Assembly: GCF_020882245.1 (NCBI RefSeq)
Contig: NC_083597.1
Span: 10,140,581 to 10,204,580 of the forward strand
Direction: 5' to 3'
DNA length: 64,000 bases
From: Rhopalosiphum padi
Lineage: Eukaryota > Arthropoda > Insecta > Hemiptera > Aphididae
The position numbers were made by a program, and so were the translations under genes. Under the pieces are notes generated by a model, which did no database searches, had not been told where the DNA came from, and was given only the letters and a program-made list of their open reading frames with translations. This document shows, piece by piece, positions 29,801 to 37,696 of the stretch; position 1 is the stretch's first letter; each line of letters begins with the position of its first letter.

Positions 29801-30418
29801 TACAGTGCATTAATAAACATGGCATAATAATGTTCACGTTTTCGAACATCTGCCTAGGTATACCTTCAATAGTCAATACTAAATAGTTGATAATATTAAA
29901 ATATATTATTATTATGTCAACTCTGAAAGTCTAAACTCTAGTTATTAAAATATTATTTCGGTAAGAATCGAAACCGTCAGCTGTGGCCCAAATGCAACAA
30001 TTCATATTGAACGTAATATGACAATAATTGATAAGTTATCAACGGCTTATCTACACCTAAATATAGACAACTTTGTGGCATGTCACGATTATCGACCGTC
30101 GCGAGTGCAATGTATAAACACTATAAACAGAGACTATATTTTGCAGTTTGCACGCGCGTCGACAAATCATCGCACACTTATAACTCTTGCATAAACCATA
30201 TTATAGCTACTAACTCGACTTATTACACTATAGTATGTGTTATGTACGGTAATATATTAATATAAGAAACTGGTAATAATATTAAAACATCAAAAATCAA
30301 TTTCGCTTACCGGAGTGTCGTATTCGTCCTGCTGATAGATGTCCTCGTTGGAGGATCGTTGGTGCGAAAACGACTGTTTCCTACCTGATTTCCTGTCCGA
30401 CGACTTTGGCGAACTCAT
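211..30418 (-). CDS. Tamalin: Tamalin/GRASP-type PDZ scaffold protein, seven coding exons, 3' end beyond the window
   Basis: Seven minus-strand exons join in one frame with GT-AG introns: 30418-30311, 6810-6691, 6215-6113, 6049-5922, 5802-5613, 2791-2596 and 428-211. They give 354 codons plus one base, and the gene runs off the left edge. Residues about 60-150 form a PDZ domain with carboxylate-binding loop GSYGFMLQ, then MITYVDHV, AYRAGMREGDVILSING and KALVNFIKS. A leucine-rich helix follows (MRYIQLQRTLQAKVEELEK), then a Ser/Gln-rich tail. From memory, PDZ plus an adjacent leucine-zipper helix is the arrangement of vertebrate tamalin (GRASP) and CYTIP, which bind cytohesin/ARNO-type Arf exchange factors and receptor C-termini at membranes. 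The start is the first ATG after an in-frame TAA at 30476-30478. Family assignment is firm; partners in this species are inferred. Confidence 0.85.
429..2595 (-). other. Tamalin intron 6
   Basis: About 2.2 kb of AT-rich DNA. It contains a 21-T run at 1734-1754 and short open frames around 1133-1367 on both strands, which have no coding character. No gene seen. Confidence 0.7.
2596..2791 (-). CDS. Tamalin: Tamalin coding exon 6
   Basis: Acceptor ATTGCAG|GTGAAA, donor CAAAG|GTAATT. It encodes roughly residues 217-281, including DVAKAQPIYVPKQNFML, a His/Tyr-rich patch (YRPHHFIDQHGRSYYLH) and NGDSSYVGWQ. I recognise no domain here. The join phase (1 in, 2 out) fits both neighbours exactly, which supports membership in this gene. 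Confidence 0.78.
2792..5612 (-). other. Tamalin intron 5
   Basis: About 2.8 kb. Mostly AT-rich and featureless. Short palindromic, CpG-bearing sequence occurs near 5235-5285 (GTGTACGTACAGTGTCGTACAC and GCATGCGTAAACGCATG). No gene seen. Confidence 0.65.
5613..5802 (-). CDS. Tamalin: Tamalin coding exon 5 (leucine-zipper helix)
   Basis: Acceptor TTTTATAG|GTTGAC, donor AACG|GTAATT. It encodes residues 154-216: a predicted coiled coil (VDLHMRYIQLQRTLQAK, then VEELEKVEIKERELME) followed by a basic, Ser-rich segment with LPARKKSSHSS. In vertebrate tamalin the helix just after PDZ mediates cytohesin binding, so the same role is inferred here. Confidence 0.83.
5922..6049 (-). CDS. Tamalin: Tamalin coding exon 4 (end of the PDZ domain)
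   Basis: Acceptor TTATAG|GCGACG. The split glycine codon gives AGMREG-DVILSING, the expected PDZ strand. It continues through MEKADHKALVNFIKS (peptide-groove helix) to LFEDCVRK and closes at AAA|GTGAGA in phase 0. Confidence 0.84.
6050..6112 (-). other. 63-bp intron in the tamalin PDZ domain, open in frame
   Basis: GTAAAT to TTATAG on the minus strand. The length is divisible by three and the intron has no stop in the reading frame, so retention would insert 21 residues (starting KLNRLSLIHD) between AYRAGMREG and DVILSING. Removal restores a canonical PDZ sequence. Confidence 0.8.
6113..6215 (-). CDS. Tamalin: Tamalin coding exon 3 (PDZ core)
   Basis: Acceptor TTTAAAG|AGTTAT after a long T run; ends GAAG|GTAAAT in phase 1. 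It encodes SYGIHYKKEQEIEMITYVDHV and the start of AYRAGMREG. The following 63-base intron has no stop codon, so genomic reading frames run straight through it. Confidence 0.82.
6691..6810 (-). CDS. Tamalin: Tamalin coding exon 2 (start of the PDZ domain)
   Basis: Exactly 120 bases, phase 0 at both ends. The acceptor is TTTTTTAG|AATCAA and the donor CTTCAA|GTAAAT. It encodes residues 37-76: an Arg-rich linker (EEDRRRR) followed by the first PDZ strand TIIVEKKN and the ligand-binding loop SYGFMLQ. The plus-strand open frame over the same bases is only its shadow. Confidence 0.85.
11731..11958. mobile_element. Degraded hAT-type MITE
   Basis: Begins CAGTAGTCGGCAACC and ends, read on the other strand, CAGTGATTGGAAACT, giving imperfect terminal inverted repeats of hAT type. 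Flanks are ACTTAGAT and ACTTAAAC, a degraded 8-bp target duplication (6 of 8). No coding sequence. Confidence 0.6.
13719..13790 (+). repeat. Possible hAT-like element end
   Basis: AGGGCTGTACGATTATTCG followed by AATAATAGATTA resembles a widespread transposon terminus of the AGGGCTGNACGATT type. I found no matching opposite end, so it may be a truncated fragment. Confidence 0.3.
14012..14299. mobile_element. hAT-type MITE with perfect 8-bp target duplication
   Basis: The left end is CAGGGATCACCAACTA and the right end, reverse-complemented, is CAGGGGTCACCAACTGG. Both sides carry ATATATGT (14004-14011 and 14300-14307). The 288-bp element has no coding capacity, so it would depend on a hAT transposase supplied elsewhere. 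Confidence 0.88.
17822..17887. repeat. (TA)n/(TG)n microsatellite
   Basis: Alternating TA and TG dinucleotides, interrupted twice by TTCTG. Simple sequence only. Confidence 0.9.
18915..19288 (+). CDS. Candidate two-exon small ORF inside the tamalin intron (speculative)
   Basis: An open segment starts after a possible acceptor TTATTTAG|AAGATA and has an ATG at 18922 (MDPNEQIRKRPINLL). It ends at donor GGAAA|GTAAGT (19013/19014). After a 151-bp intron and a strong acceptor TTTTTTTCAG at 19164, the frame reopens in the correct phase and runs to TAA at 19286-19288, giving about 70 aa in all. No family is recognised, the composition is close to background, and the segment may be the remains of a transposon gene. 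It lies on the strand opposite tamalin. The clean donor and acceptor in matching phase are the only reason to list it. Confidence 0.25.
19565..19745 (-). pseudogene. Coding-like remnant, possibly transposase-derived
   Basis: Read on the minus strand, one frame gives NSSEELLPILEYLEKNYGFG up to a stop, and an overlapping frame gives RFERRIMVPLAWFPSDIWES. The base composition is less AT-biased than the surroundings. The pattern YLEKNY followed by RR and FP..IW recalls the C-terminal part of MULE-type transposases, joined by a frameshift, but this is recalled rather than compared. It is also possible that this is unrelated open sequence. Confidence 0.25.
20890..21600 (+). pseudogene. Dead Jockey-type non-LTR retrotransposon, reverse transcriptase remnant
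   Basis: A C-rich plus-strand tract unlike its neighbours. Fragments in several frames match the end of a Jockey-clade reverse transcriptase. TLFGDFADNYDIA (20980-21022) corresponds to the catalytic FADD region. A WDM-stop-INES piece (about 21080-21105) corresponds to the W.IKVNE.KS block. HYLGITID-stop-RLTLCLHL (about 21215-21270) corresponds to the YLGITIDKRLTW block. The order and spacing are right, and multiple stops and frameshifts make it non-functional. It is inserted in the tamalin intron on the opposite strand. Exact ends are uncertain. Confidence 0.72.
22560..22960 (+). repeat. Internal fragment of an interspersed repeat family
   Basis: Contains the words ACTAGAAACCACTATACA and GACTATTAAAG, which recur in altered form at 59390-59460, and GAAAATTTCAAGG, similar to 36220 and 55240. 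It is probably the body of the family whose ends are seen at 24600-25035. It includes a long T run near 22776. Confidence 0.45.
24600..25035 (+). repeat. Interspersed repeat family copy with both ends visible
   Basis: Starts near GGGTAACCGGTCTGTTGTAC, passes TCATTATAATGAATGTATT, AAATTTGAATTCAATG and ATAAATCATTG, and ends near ATCAGCTCCGCTTAGAATC. Related copies occur at 32545-32710, 35565-35700, 53640-53770, 55000-56360 (inverted) and 59290-59540. There is no coding sequence and the class is unknown to me. Confidence 0.65.
28397..28737. mobile_element. Probable DNA-transposon-derived element
   Basis: Ends are GGCTATCCGGTATTTTC and, reversed, GGCTATTCAAAATATTT. Internally the word AATACCGGTATACCG and the word AAATACCGGATACC face each other. 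No target duplication is evident and there is no coding sequence. Confidence 0.4.
30311..30418 (-). CDS. Tamalin: Tamalin coding exon 1
   Basis: Encodes residues 1-36, beginning MSSPKSSDRKSGRKQSF and ending DEYDTP, and closes at donor CCG|GTAAGC in phase 0. This is a basic, serine-rich leader with no signal peptide. It lies just downstream of the CpG-rich block and is separated from exon 2 by about 23.5 kb. Confidence 0.82.
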
Positions 30419-31110
30419 AGCCGGTCGCACATAACCGCCAGTCGTTGTTGTCGTCGTATGATAATATGTAAATACTTATGTTTACGCAAATAACCAATTC
30501 CCGTCGACGCCGAAACGCGTTGATATAGGTGTTGTGTAACGAACAGTTGTCGTTGATATTTCAATAAGTAAAAATCGAATAATTTAAAAACGCCGATAAA
30601 AAAACAAATGCAACTGTATGCAATAAAATAAAATATATAAACAGTTCAAGTGAATAAAAATATTATGTAGCACCCCACAATTAAAACATAAATAAACGGT
30701 AAATAAATATTAAAACATTATTAAAAAATTATTATTATTACAGTCTAATGAGAATAATGAACAATCGCGTTTTCGACCGAGCCGAGCTCACAAACACAAA
30801 CGTCAATACGGCACGACGACGACTAACTGCCCGCCGTCGCACGAGCGGCGGCTGAGGCGCGTGCGTATGATCAGCTGTTCACGACGACCGCCGCGTCGAT
30901 CTCCCTCCGCTAAAGGCAGTGGTGACGGCATCGGTAGCTTCCCGGCGGCGCGACGTCGCCCATCGATTTAATTGATATTAATAATAATAATAACTTGGTA
31001 CGAAAATAAAAACCGCATCTGACACGAGCGCCACACGAACTCATTTCACGAAACCGGAAATGATTGGTATTGGTATAATAATATGATACGATGGTCAGAT
31101 GGTGTAATAC
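30419..31110 (-). promoter_or_regulatory. Tamalin: Tamalin 5'UTR and CpG-rich promoter region
   Basis: Starting just upstream of the tamalin ATG, and strongest at 30775-31060, this is one of the few GC- and CpG-rich blocks in the window (words such as GCACGACGACGAC, GCGGCGGCTGAGGCGCG and GGCGGCGCGACGTCGCC). An in-frame TAA at 30476-30478 closes the frame upstream of the ATG. The position and composition suggest the transcription start region. I cannot fix the start site, and no TATA box is evident. Confidence 0.6.
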
Positions 31111-31710
31111 GCGTATCACTCTTCAAGCTCATATTATATTATAATTATATGCAGAATGCACAGTCGACTTATAAGTACTTAACAACTATAACTATGACTA
31201 CAAATATTATAAATCGATATATGTACCTATGTACAACTGAATAGCCAAAAAACCGCAATAGATGCCGGACAATTAGGTAATGGGTGTTGAGAAATGTACT
31301 ATCTGTAAATTAAAAAGATAGATCTTTTTTGATTGATATAATTACAATAAACTATACTCAAAATTCATAAAACAAAAACTAAGGTTTGTAAAGTGTAAAC
31401 TTATAATATAAGACTTATAATTTAGGTTAAAATTACAAAAAGCTAATATGAAAAATAATGCTATAAAATATCCAATAATAGCATAATCTATTAATCTACT
31501 ATATGCATAAGTATTTAGCAATAAGTGCTGTGAGCCTGTGACAAATATGGTGGATTATTGAATTATTCTTTTTTATAAGATTATCTGTTGGTATCCAATA
31601 CCGGCAATACCCATACAGGCCATATATCATAGATAAGAAACAAAATATAATAATCTTTTAACTCTTCGAGCATCCTGTCGTGTGAAATACGTCACTGCAA
31701 CGACTGCTAT

Positions 31711-31881
31711 CAGGGGCATATTTAAGGGAGGGGCACATGGGGCCCGTGCCTCCCCCATTCACCGTATTTTATACTAATTTTTATTATATGAGAAATTTTA
31801 CAATTCTATGTTCCATGTACGCAAATTTGAACTTTTTGTTTCTGCCCCCCCCCCCTTAAGACATTTCTAAATACGCCCCTG
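31711..31881. mobile_element. hAT-type MITE with perfect 8-bp target duplication
   Basis: Terminal repeats are CAGGGGCATATTTA at left and CAGGGGCGTATTTA (reversed) at right. Both flanks are ACTGCTAT (31703-31710 and 31882-31889). The element is 171 bp and includes a run of 13 C at about 31844. No coding sequence. Confidence 0.87.
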
Positions 31882-32544
31882 ACTGCTATAGTAGTAATGT
31901 AGTATGACACACAAACACAATGCGGTTTAATCCTATGACCTATACTCTATTTAACTATTATATATAGTATATTGCAGTATACTAAAACATAAATATATTA
32001 TTATGGGTGATACGTAAACCTAAATTTACGTGACAAAACGTTCTTATATACAATAACGGATGCGCGTGGACGTATGCATCTATCATTTTTACTTGGCTAA
32101 TTAACTATATACCTACTACATTGCTGCTGTATTTTATTTTAATAATTCTATTAGGTATTATATGCTGTTATTGCTATTAGTCTATTATACTGTAATGCGT
32201 AGCCCCAGTGGCACAATAAATCTCTTGAAAGGGTTGGGGTCAGAAGAGTCGATCACTGAGGCTCCGAATTAGCCAAACCGTAACAATATTTCCGTATTTT
32301 ATTACAAATTTCATAGTTATAACTTAAAATATTTTGATACATTTTGAAAAAAATGTCATAACATACGGTTTAATACGTTAACAGTAATAAAGCAAATTAA
32401 CGAGAACCACTGTATAAATAAATACGACTAAGTACCTTTAAATAATATATAATATATATAAATATTAAATATTATATATTATATTATATAATATAATCAC
32501 TATTTGGGAATAGATAGGGTACAGTCAGTAATGTATTTTAAAAA

Positions 32545-32710
32545 AGGGTGGGCAAGTGGGTATCGCTCTGCAGCTCTGCTGTATAGTAGAGATGGGGAGT
32601 AGGTCACTATAATGGATGTGTTAAATTTGAATGCAATGTCAAGTATCATTATATATACGAAAAACGATTCTGAACAGAGATGATTTGTCAGCCTATGATA
32701 ATTAGTCCTA
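32545..32710 (+). repeat. Interspersed repeat family copy (5' part)
   Basis: GGGCAAGTGGGTATCGCTCTG, then GTCACTATAATGGATGTG, TTAAATTTGAATGCAATG and ACGAAAAACGATTCTGAAC. It matches, on the opposite strand, the sequence at 56200-56360. It ends shortly before the fold-back at 32799. Confidence 0.65.
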
Positions 32711-32798
32711 GATAATATTATATTATTACCTATATTTAAATTGTAATATTAGTAAAATTTTAATAAAACCTAAATAGTTTAATCAAACCTCGAATGAT

Positions 32799-33080
32799 TT
32801 TTGTAGAGTTTAAACTTTTACACACGAGATTTTTCTGAAAATATTGACGTTTCAACATTTTAATTTCATTAATCTCCTTATTTTAATATTTTTTCTAGTT
32901 TCGAAAAAAACTGTGAATTAATAATAAGATAATGGTATCATTGTATCAAACATGTGGCCCGCGTGCTCGTACGGACGGCGAACGTTTTCGCAATGTTTGA
33001 AAAAACATTAAAGATTAGGAGAAAAATAAAATTAAAATGTTGAAACGTCAATATTTTCAGAAAAATGAACTCTACAAAAT
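32799..33080. repeat. Fold-back repeat with a GC-rich loop
   Basis: Arms at about 32799-32900 and 32995-33079 are near reverse complements. The shared core includes TTTTTCTGAAAATATTGACG and TTTCAACATTTTAATTT. The roughly 95-bp loop contains an unexpectedly GC-rich patch at 32954-32992 (GTGGCCCGCGTGCTCG, GGACGGCGAACG). No coding sequence; either a MITE or a local inverted duplication. Confidence 0.7.
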
Positions 33081-35564
33081 GGCTATCTTCAATTTTTTTG
33101 AAAATAATTAAATAAAAAAATATATTTTTAACTTTTTTATCAAAACATGAAATATTTGTAGTTCTTTATAAAAATATATATAGAATATAATAATATAAAT
33201 AATAGATATTTCTAAAAATTTCAATCATAAAGAGATTTTATAGTTAGGGTAATAGAAAAAGTGTTATTAAAGTATTAATAATAATTGTTCTTACAGTCTT
33301 ACACTTAATTTTATTTAAATTTCTATATTAAAATTTATAAGCATAATCAGCCAATTGAATTAACTATGCATTCCAGAACATGTGGACAATATTTGATATA
33401 ACATCAGTCAATAATCGGAAATTCGAAAATATTCGAATACTGCATATGTTTATACAAATATCAAGAATAATTTTTATTGCACAATAAATTAATTTAAAAT
33501 TGTAAATATTAGACTACAAATCAGATTTATTAAAAATAAATATTTAATTCAATTTTTTTAATTTGAATTCAATCAAAAAAATAAATATACAAGTTATAAA
33601 ATTAATTTTTTTTCGATTTTTCCTATATTGAATATTTTGTTTTTGAATTTAAATTACCTATTTCATACTCCCATAGTTTATAAAAAACATTTTCAAGTTC
33701 AAAATAAATTATTGTTAGTATAACCCATATTAATATGTATTTATAAATGATTAAACATATACTTTTGTTGAGAGTCGAATAAAAAAATACATTATTTATT
33801 TATCTGGTTCTTCAATCTTTGTTAGTACCTATAATATGTACGCATCATATTATTTAAAATATAATTCCTAATTAACAAGTATATCTACCTATGCATCAGA
33901 TTTTGGTGGCATTAATTAACTAGGTATAATAATAATTTATATGATAGTTTTTTAATTTTTGTTTTTTATATACTAAGCTTGTTTAGTTAATTTAATTAAA
34001 TAGTATGTCTAATGTCCTCAAAACTAATAACATAATATATAATTTAGAAAATCTTATTCTTACATTATCATGCGATAACTTTATACTAAATGATAAATAA
34101 ATACATTTTAATTTCTAAATAATTTTCAAAATAAATTATATATATTACGTATGTTCTTAATACTCATACATAAAAAAAATAGAGGAACTAATTATTCGAG
34201 TTTTTCCTGTATAAAAATATATAAACTATTGTATAGTGGGTATGTATTATTTATACTTTGTCATTAAGTACTAATATAAAAGTACCTACTAGATATCTCA
34301 TTAATAGCAGGTACTTTAGTCTTTAAGTCATGATAAAAAAAAAAATAGTGAATAGGCTACAATAATAACTAAGAAACAAAATTTTCACCACATAAAAAGG
34401 AGAACTTTGGTTGTGAATTATCGTTTTTATTTTTAGATATTGTAACTAAAAAAAAAAAGTTATTAAAGATCAAAAATAATGGATTTTGAAACAATAAGAA
34501 ATTTTTTCGTATAAGTACTATAAGTGATATTAAAAAAATAAAAACGATATTTTACAGATAATGTTTTTAACTATATTATATATCAATTTGGAGACTTAAC
34601 TATCACTACAGTCTACAGCCTGAGTGGTTTTATTACGCACAAAACAGCTTTTGCTATAAAGCAAATAATGTTTTACATTTGTAAGACGGAAACAACACAG
34701 GCACCTGTAGTGTCCTCTTAACAGTCTTTTAACGATACTCAATGACAATAAGATTATATTTTATTTTACATGAATCATTTTTGAGTGAGTATTATATGAA
34801 TTTTTTGACATCTTCTAGTCACCTATAATATTATTAATTTTTATTTTAAAATACAAAAATATCTGTATAATTTTGTTAAATATATTTCAATAAGATAATA
34901 ATCAATTTCCAGAAAATGTTTTACATCAATCAAATATAGTTAACAAACATATGGCTTATTAATTATTATTTTATTAATTTTATCATACTGCTCGTATATA
35001 TTGTATAATTGAGTACATTTACTATTGCTCTTTCTATAATCTATAGCACTGAAAAAAAAGAAAATTCACGATGATTCACCAGCTATAAATATTATTTAGT
35101 GTTTAGACAAGAACATGCAAGTGTCAGGTAGGCTTATAGTTTTATATCTTTATAACAATTACAACTATGAGTTATGATTAAATCATTGTTTTAAAACTCC
35201 ATAATATACAGTTTACTACCTACGAACTACACTACTATATTATGTAGGTAAGGTTTGATTAAATCATAAAATGAAGTAATGTATTTTACATTAGTCATTT
35301 TATACACGAAATTCCACAGATAAACATTACATATTTTACTATTTTACTCGCATATATATATTAAAAACATACATTTATATAATCGCAGTATTTATTATTT
35401 ATATTTTATAATATATAATGGAAATATATAGTATACAAATATACAAAACATAAACTACTATTAAATTCCTCAATACTTTTTATAACTACTGTAGAACAAT
35501 AGATTAAAAAACAAATACCATAGAAGTCACTATCATATACTCATAGGTAATATATGTATAGTAG

Positions 35565-35700
35565 ATTTAAATACATCTCGTCATTAATTAGATCAGTTTT
35601 ATGAATATTTTAAATTTGAATTTAGTATTTTTACTGATAGACTATATCGAAAAACAAGTCTGAGCGGAGACACGGTTACTGGATTTATATTTCTGGTTCT
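35565..35700 (+). repeat. Interspersed repeat family copy
   Basis: ACATCTCGTCATTAATTAG, then TTTTAAATTTGAATTTAG and TCGAAAAACAAGTCTGAGCG, which follows the order of the other copies. The body may extend to about 36350 but has diverged too far to bound. Confidence 0.5.
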
Positions 35701-37120
35701 AAAAATATTTATATTATATTTATATTAATACACAGTATCAAAAGTAATTTATTTTTATTTCAATTTTGCTAAAATTATTAAATACATTTTTTTATCAAAT
35801 ATTGCTGTTAATTTAATTAAATAACAACATAATATATAGTATAACACAGTGAAGAATATTTATATGTGAATTATATTAAAGGTTTGTGGAATAAGAAACT
35901 TGATAATAATCAAAATATTTTCAAAAATACAATCTGTATAGAAGCTAGTACGATTAATGATTTTTGATTAAAAAACAAAATAACAAAAATGTTTTTACAT
36001 CTTTAATAGATAATTAGGGTAAATTTGAATTTTAAACCATTATAAAAAAAATTGATTATTATCTAGGTATTGCATAAGAAAACTTAAGAGAAACCCTGTA
36101 AACCATTTTAAAACTAAAAATTTCTATGAATCCAAATTTCTATTTAAATAGCTCAAAAATAGCAAAAATATTTTGAAAATTATATCATATCATGATATCG
36201 TTAACATAAATATTTACTGAAAATTTCAAATATCTGGGGTTATGTATTTATGATAATAATTCCAATAAAAAAAATTGTATTTATATTTTGTTGAAAATTG
36301 TAGTAGGTATTCGTAAATATTCAAGTTTTTCAGTATTTTTTTTTTTTTTGGCCACCAGTCCTTACTCCTTTATTATATTAAATTATTCGAAATTGAAGAT
36401 TGAATCATATATTTTTATTTTACCCAAAAATTAATGGTAGACACACCAACAAAATTAAATTCCTTATAAGTTGAAGCAATGAATGCATCAGTAGCTTAAC
36501 CCTACTACAGATAAATAGTATGTACTTACTTAAGTTTTAAGTACTATCTAATATTTAAAATTTACTATAATCTATTTATTGGATAAGTCTTATAGTTTTA
36601 TAATACCTAATGCTATTTTATTTAGACATTGATTGATTAGACTAAGGTTCCAACTCCACAAAATATCAAACATTTAATTATATACTACAAATTATTTTTT
36701 AAATGTTTGAATGTTTATAAAAATATCATGAAATATTTAAACCAAAAACAACGTTTTTTCCCCAGATGATAACGGTTTTAGATACTTTGTTGTTAGGTAT
36801 TCAACAATTATTAATCATGAAAGACTCAAAGTTTTTAGTAGGTAATATGTATAGCTACTATAGGTATATTAGGTATTTATATAAGTCATAATCTAATAAT
36901 TGTTGTACACAATACATATTAAAAAAAAAAAAGATAAGGTAATTTATAATTATTTATATTATGGGTGGTGAACAGGTGAACTGGTGAATCATGAACATAT
37001 TCTTATAATTCTATACTCTACGTCGATGCTCAATTATCTTGATTAAATCTACCTATCGAATTAATAGAATATACTAACATTAAAAATATAAATATAACTA
37101 TTATTTACCCTGTCTCCTTT

Positions 37121-37696
37121 TCCATTCCCACTGCTCCGGGACGTGTCCGGGCCGGGTCCGTGCCTGATTTTCGCACGTCCGGGTCGGCCCGGTCAGGTAT
37201 TCACACTATTCAGTGCCCCGTCCGTGTTAATAAAATATTTTGTCATCAGTTGAAGTCGGGCATCGAAAGTACGACCACGTGCTAGTTTATTAAGTATTGT
37301 TGAGTTTTTTATTGTTGAACTTTTTAATCAAAAGAAATGGATTTTTCAACTGAAGAACTTGCTGTAATAGCGCTACTGCTCGATGCCGACGAGGAAAAGG
37401 AAGATCAAGCACATCGTAAGTATTGGGTACACCCAGTATGGAAAAAGCGTGAAACTGAAGGTGAATTTCAAACTTTATACAAAGAACTTAGGTTCAAACC
37501 CGTCCGGGAACCCGGAAAGAGAATCGTCTCAAACGATAATTTTCGGGCCCGGATCTGGCACGGACGCCCGGCCCGGACCCGTCCCGGGTAAGTGAGAACG
37601 GTCGTATTTAAAACTCAATAGATAATTGTTTTCTTGCACCCGGACGGATTCCGGCACGAACCCGGCCCGGACACGTCCCGGAGCAGTGGGAATGGA
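37121..37696 (+). mobile_element. Non-autonomous PIF/Harbinger-like transposon
   Basis: Two 44-bp terminal inverted repeats, 37121-37164 and 37653-37696, differ at one base and begin TCCATTCCCACTGCTCCGGG. The 576-bp element is GC-rich near its ends, with many CCGGGCC-type words, against an AT-rich background. It carries the N-terminal part of a transposase-like ORF at 37337. The near-identical repeats imply recent activity. I could not define the target duplication. Confidence 0.8.
37337..37591 (+). pseudogene. Truncated PIF/Harbinger-type transposase N-terminus
   Basis: Starts MDFSTEELAVIALLLD, continues through an acidic stretch, then YWVHPVWKKRETEGEF and QTLYKELRF. This resembles the N-terminus of HARBI1-like nuclease ORFs common in aphid genomes, recalled as R..WVHP....R...GEF..L..EL. 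After about residue 54 the frame runs into the GC-rich terminal sequence and no DDE catalytic domain remains, so it cannot be active. An overlapping frame at 37383-37595 is a shadow. Confidence 0.6.

Larger units (their letters stand above)
6811..30310 (-). other. Tamalin intron 1 (23.5 kb), repeat-rich
   Basis: No convincing conventional gene is seen. Listed separately are hAT-type elements at 11731-11958 and 14012-14299, a possible third hAT end at 13719-13790, a microsatellite at 17822-17887, coding-like fragments at 18915-19288 and 19565-19745, a dead Jockey-type reverse transcriptase at 20890-21600, repeat-family copies at 22560-22960 and 24600-25035, and an inverted-repeat element at 28397-28737. 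The remainder is AT-rich. Small GC-richer patches near 12860-12900 and 16810-16870 could be regulatory, but nothing proves it. Confidence 0.7.
31141..37120. other. Intergenic DNA between tamalin and eIF3i, left part
   Basis: AT-rich spacer. It holds the hAT-type MITE at 31711-31881, repeat-family copies at 32545-32710 and 35565-35700, and the fold-back at 32799-33080. No gene was found on either strand. Confidence 0.65.

Noticed and set aside
30910..31119. 69-residue minus-strand open frame near the tamalin promoter
   Set aside because: Chance openness in CpG-rich DNA. It is upstream of an in-frame stop relative to tamalin and has no splice support.
32200..32260. CCCCAGTGGCACAATAAATC, hAT-end-like
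   Set aside because: Only one end seen and no duplication; not distinguishable from chance.
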